Assembly: GCA_028023455.1 (NCBI GenBank)
Contig: JAQFVV010000111.1
Location: 3,841,416-3,905,415 of the forward strand
Reading direction: 5' to 3'
Source of the DNA: Epiperipatus broadwayi
Taxonomy: Eukaryota > Onychophora > Udeonychophora > Euonychophora > Peripatidae
Length of the DNA: 64,000 nucleotides
The notes beneath the pieces are model-generated. The model ran no database searches. It saw only the letters and a program-made list of their open reading frames with translations, and had not been told where the DNA came from. Below, one piece after another: positions 62,378 to 64,000 of this stretch (positions are counted from its first letter, which is position 1; each line of letters opens with the position of its first letter). Made by a program: the position numbers and the translations under genes.

Positions 62378-64000
62378 TGATGAATTTGTTGGCTTTTATG
62401 TGAATTTATATATTAGTATGGTTTTATGCAAATGAATATATTAAACATTCACAAATATATATATATATATGTACGCATATGAGATAATTTAATATTATCT
62501 TTAATAATGCTTTAACTGTTGTTATTAAGTCTATTTTTCAGCTAGATTTTATTTTTACTTTAATTGAATAAATTGACAATTTATCCAGATCACGTCAGTT
62601 TACTGTTAGACATGTTAAGTTAATTCAATTACACTTTCAATTTCTGGTTACTTTTTATCCTCAGTAGTAATGAGATGAGAATGTAAATCATTCTAATTTC
62701 AGTGCGTGCATTAAAATAATATATGAGTAGGCTTTATATTGATTCTAAGGGATGACGTCATTTATTAGGCCGTTTTTTGTCTAATTTAATAAAAAAAGTA
62801 CATTTTGTAAACTATTTAATAAATTTTGATTAAAGCCAACTTCAAATCTTATTATGCAACTAAATACTTCAGATAAAATGAGGAAAAATCATTTTAATAT
62901 CGTGAATACCGAAAGAATAAAAAAAATAATTGCACGTCTTGAAAAATAAATATAGTACTAGTTTAACGTTTAAACATACTATATATATTATTTAAAACTA
63001 ATAAGGACGGTAAAATATTTTTAATCACTTAAATGTTATTTTTATATATACATAGAAAATAGACTTGAACTAAGAAAATATATAAAGAAAACTAAGAAAA
63101 TAAAAAAAGATTCAATTGTTTTAAACATAAAAGCAAATTTATAAAAGTAACAACATCATAGAATTATGGCCTAAAACATTATGTTTCTATATAAAAGGTG
63201 ATCATCATTTTATAACCAATGCTTTATAATCACTTCTTTACAAAGATTATTTATCATTTAATTTTCAAGATTAAACTCTTTGTTATGTTATTCTAACACA
63301 ATTTTGTGTAACATGTAAATATTTAAAACGTCATTATAAAACTGAAATTTTTTTTTATAATAACTTTGCATAAAAAATTAATTCCATTAAATAAAAACAA
63401 ATAATCAAATGAGTTATTGTCAGGGAGTTTACAAAATATTAACTAACAAAATCCAGCAGCCTTGAAATCCACATTTACCACTTTGCCAATAAACCCTGCA
63501 GGGTACTAAATTTTTTATTTATAAGTAACTGCATGTTAAAGGCTTCATAATTTTATATTTGCTTCTAAGTTTTATAATTCATTTATTTCTTAATACAAAA
63601 CCTAAAAATAATATATTCCACTTCTAAAAATAAGAGATAAGTATATAGTTCTCTCATGAGGAAGTCAGCAAGAGAATAAAACAGTTAAGTTTATATCCAG
63701 AGATGTTTATCTCTTGAGTTTCATAGCTTCATCCCTACATCAAATTAAACAAAGAAACTTAATAAGTAACAAAAACAAATCAAATAGTATATCTTTTAGA
63801 AAGTTATGTGGTGTTTAAACACTGAAACTAATGTAGTTGCCTCAGTTCTGAATCTTTAGCTTTCAATTTTGTCTTAGAAGTAAACACTATAGGCCACTAC
63901 TTTTCTTAATTATAAGTTTTTGTAACATGAAAAATTTTATGATTAATGGATTTTGAGGGCCAGGATCTCTGCTATTTTACCACTGCATTATGCTCTACTT
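62378..64000. other. AT-rich non-coding stretch to window end
   Basis: No supportable gene or element. A TGACGTCA at about 62753 and a CCCTGCAGGG at about 63495 are isolated motifs. Confidence 0.5.

Overview
This is a very AT-rich, gene-poor stretch of a eukaryotic nuclear genome, most likely an animal. The evidence for an animal is a Penelope-like element with a GIY-YIG endonuclease, an APE-type LINE, an interstitial (TTAGGG)n-type telomeric array, tRNA-primed LTR elements, long tetranucleotide microsatellites and many foldback (palindromic) elements. I see no intact host gene, no rRNA and no bacterial-type organisation. The species cannot be fixed from the sequence alone. A 500-N scaffold gap lies at 20442-20941.

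Layout. 1-5100 is AT-rich non-coding DNA with two decayed tandem copies of a repeat (family B). 5133-6228 is a compound inverted/direct copy of family B bounded by a 16-bp target-site duplication. 7004-7353 is a perfect 175-bp tandem duplication. 8739-9517 is a head-to-head palindrome of two Penelope-like 3' ends; its sense arm still codes for the end of a GIY-YIG domain. Just beside it, 9534-16654 is a complete LTR retrotransposon without pol. It has 2.1-kb and 2.5-kb LTRs (TATA box, AATAAA, TG...CA ends), a tRNA-Lys-like primer binding site, a gag-like coiled-coil/basic ORF with a premature TGA, and a polypurine tract. The LTRs differ mainly in the number of an internal tandem repeat (4 versus 9 copies).

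16655-32190 holds unexplained AT-rich DNA, the telomere-like array (19762-19910), the gap, several foldback elements (22757-22938, 23658-23973, 24618-24902, 25301-25972), a decayed LINE reverse transcriptase (26959-27250), a GC-richer block that looks LTR-like (27932-30000) and a Ty3/gypsy-type gag fragment on the minus strand (30713-31411). 32192-32415 is a palindrome and 32708-32815 a very short tRNA-derived SINE with a 17-bp target-site duplication. 34770-35030 is a possible decayed coding fragment. 36297-36791 is a second Penelope-like fragment containing most of a GIY-YIG domain.

42370-49106 (minus strand) is a nearly full-length APE-type LINE. It has a large ORF1 with two RRM-like folds and a CCHC zinc knuckle, overlapping an ORF2 with endonuclease, reverse transcriptase and a C-terminal CCHC finger. 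It carries frameshifts, a changed catalytic motif and a 270-bp TTAA-flanked palindrome inserted in ORF1. 49462-50738 is a four-unit head-to-head array. From 50740 to the end the sequence is AT-rich and nearly featureless, apart from two weak promoter-like sites, a striking chain of tetranucleotide arrays at 60670-61562 and a palindrome at 62059-62310.

Nothing here forms a pathway. The window is a layered record of retroelement and foldback activity, with insertions nested in or beside older ones.
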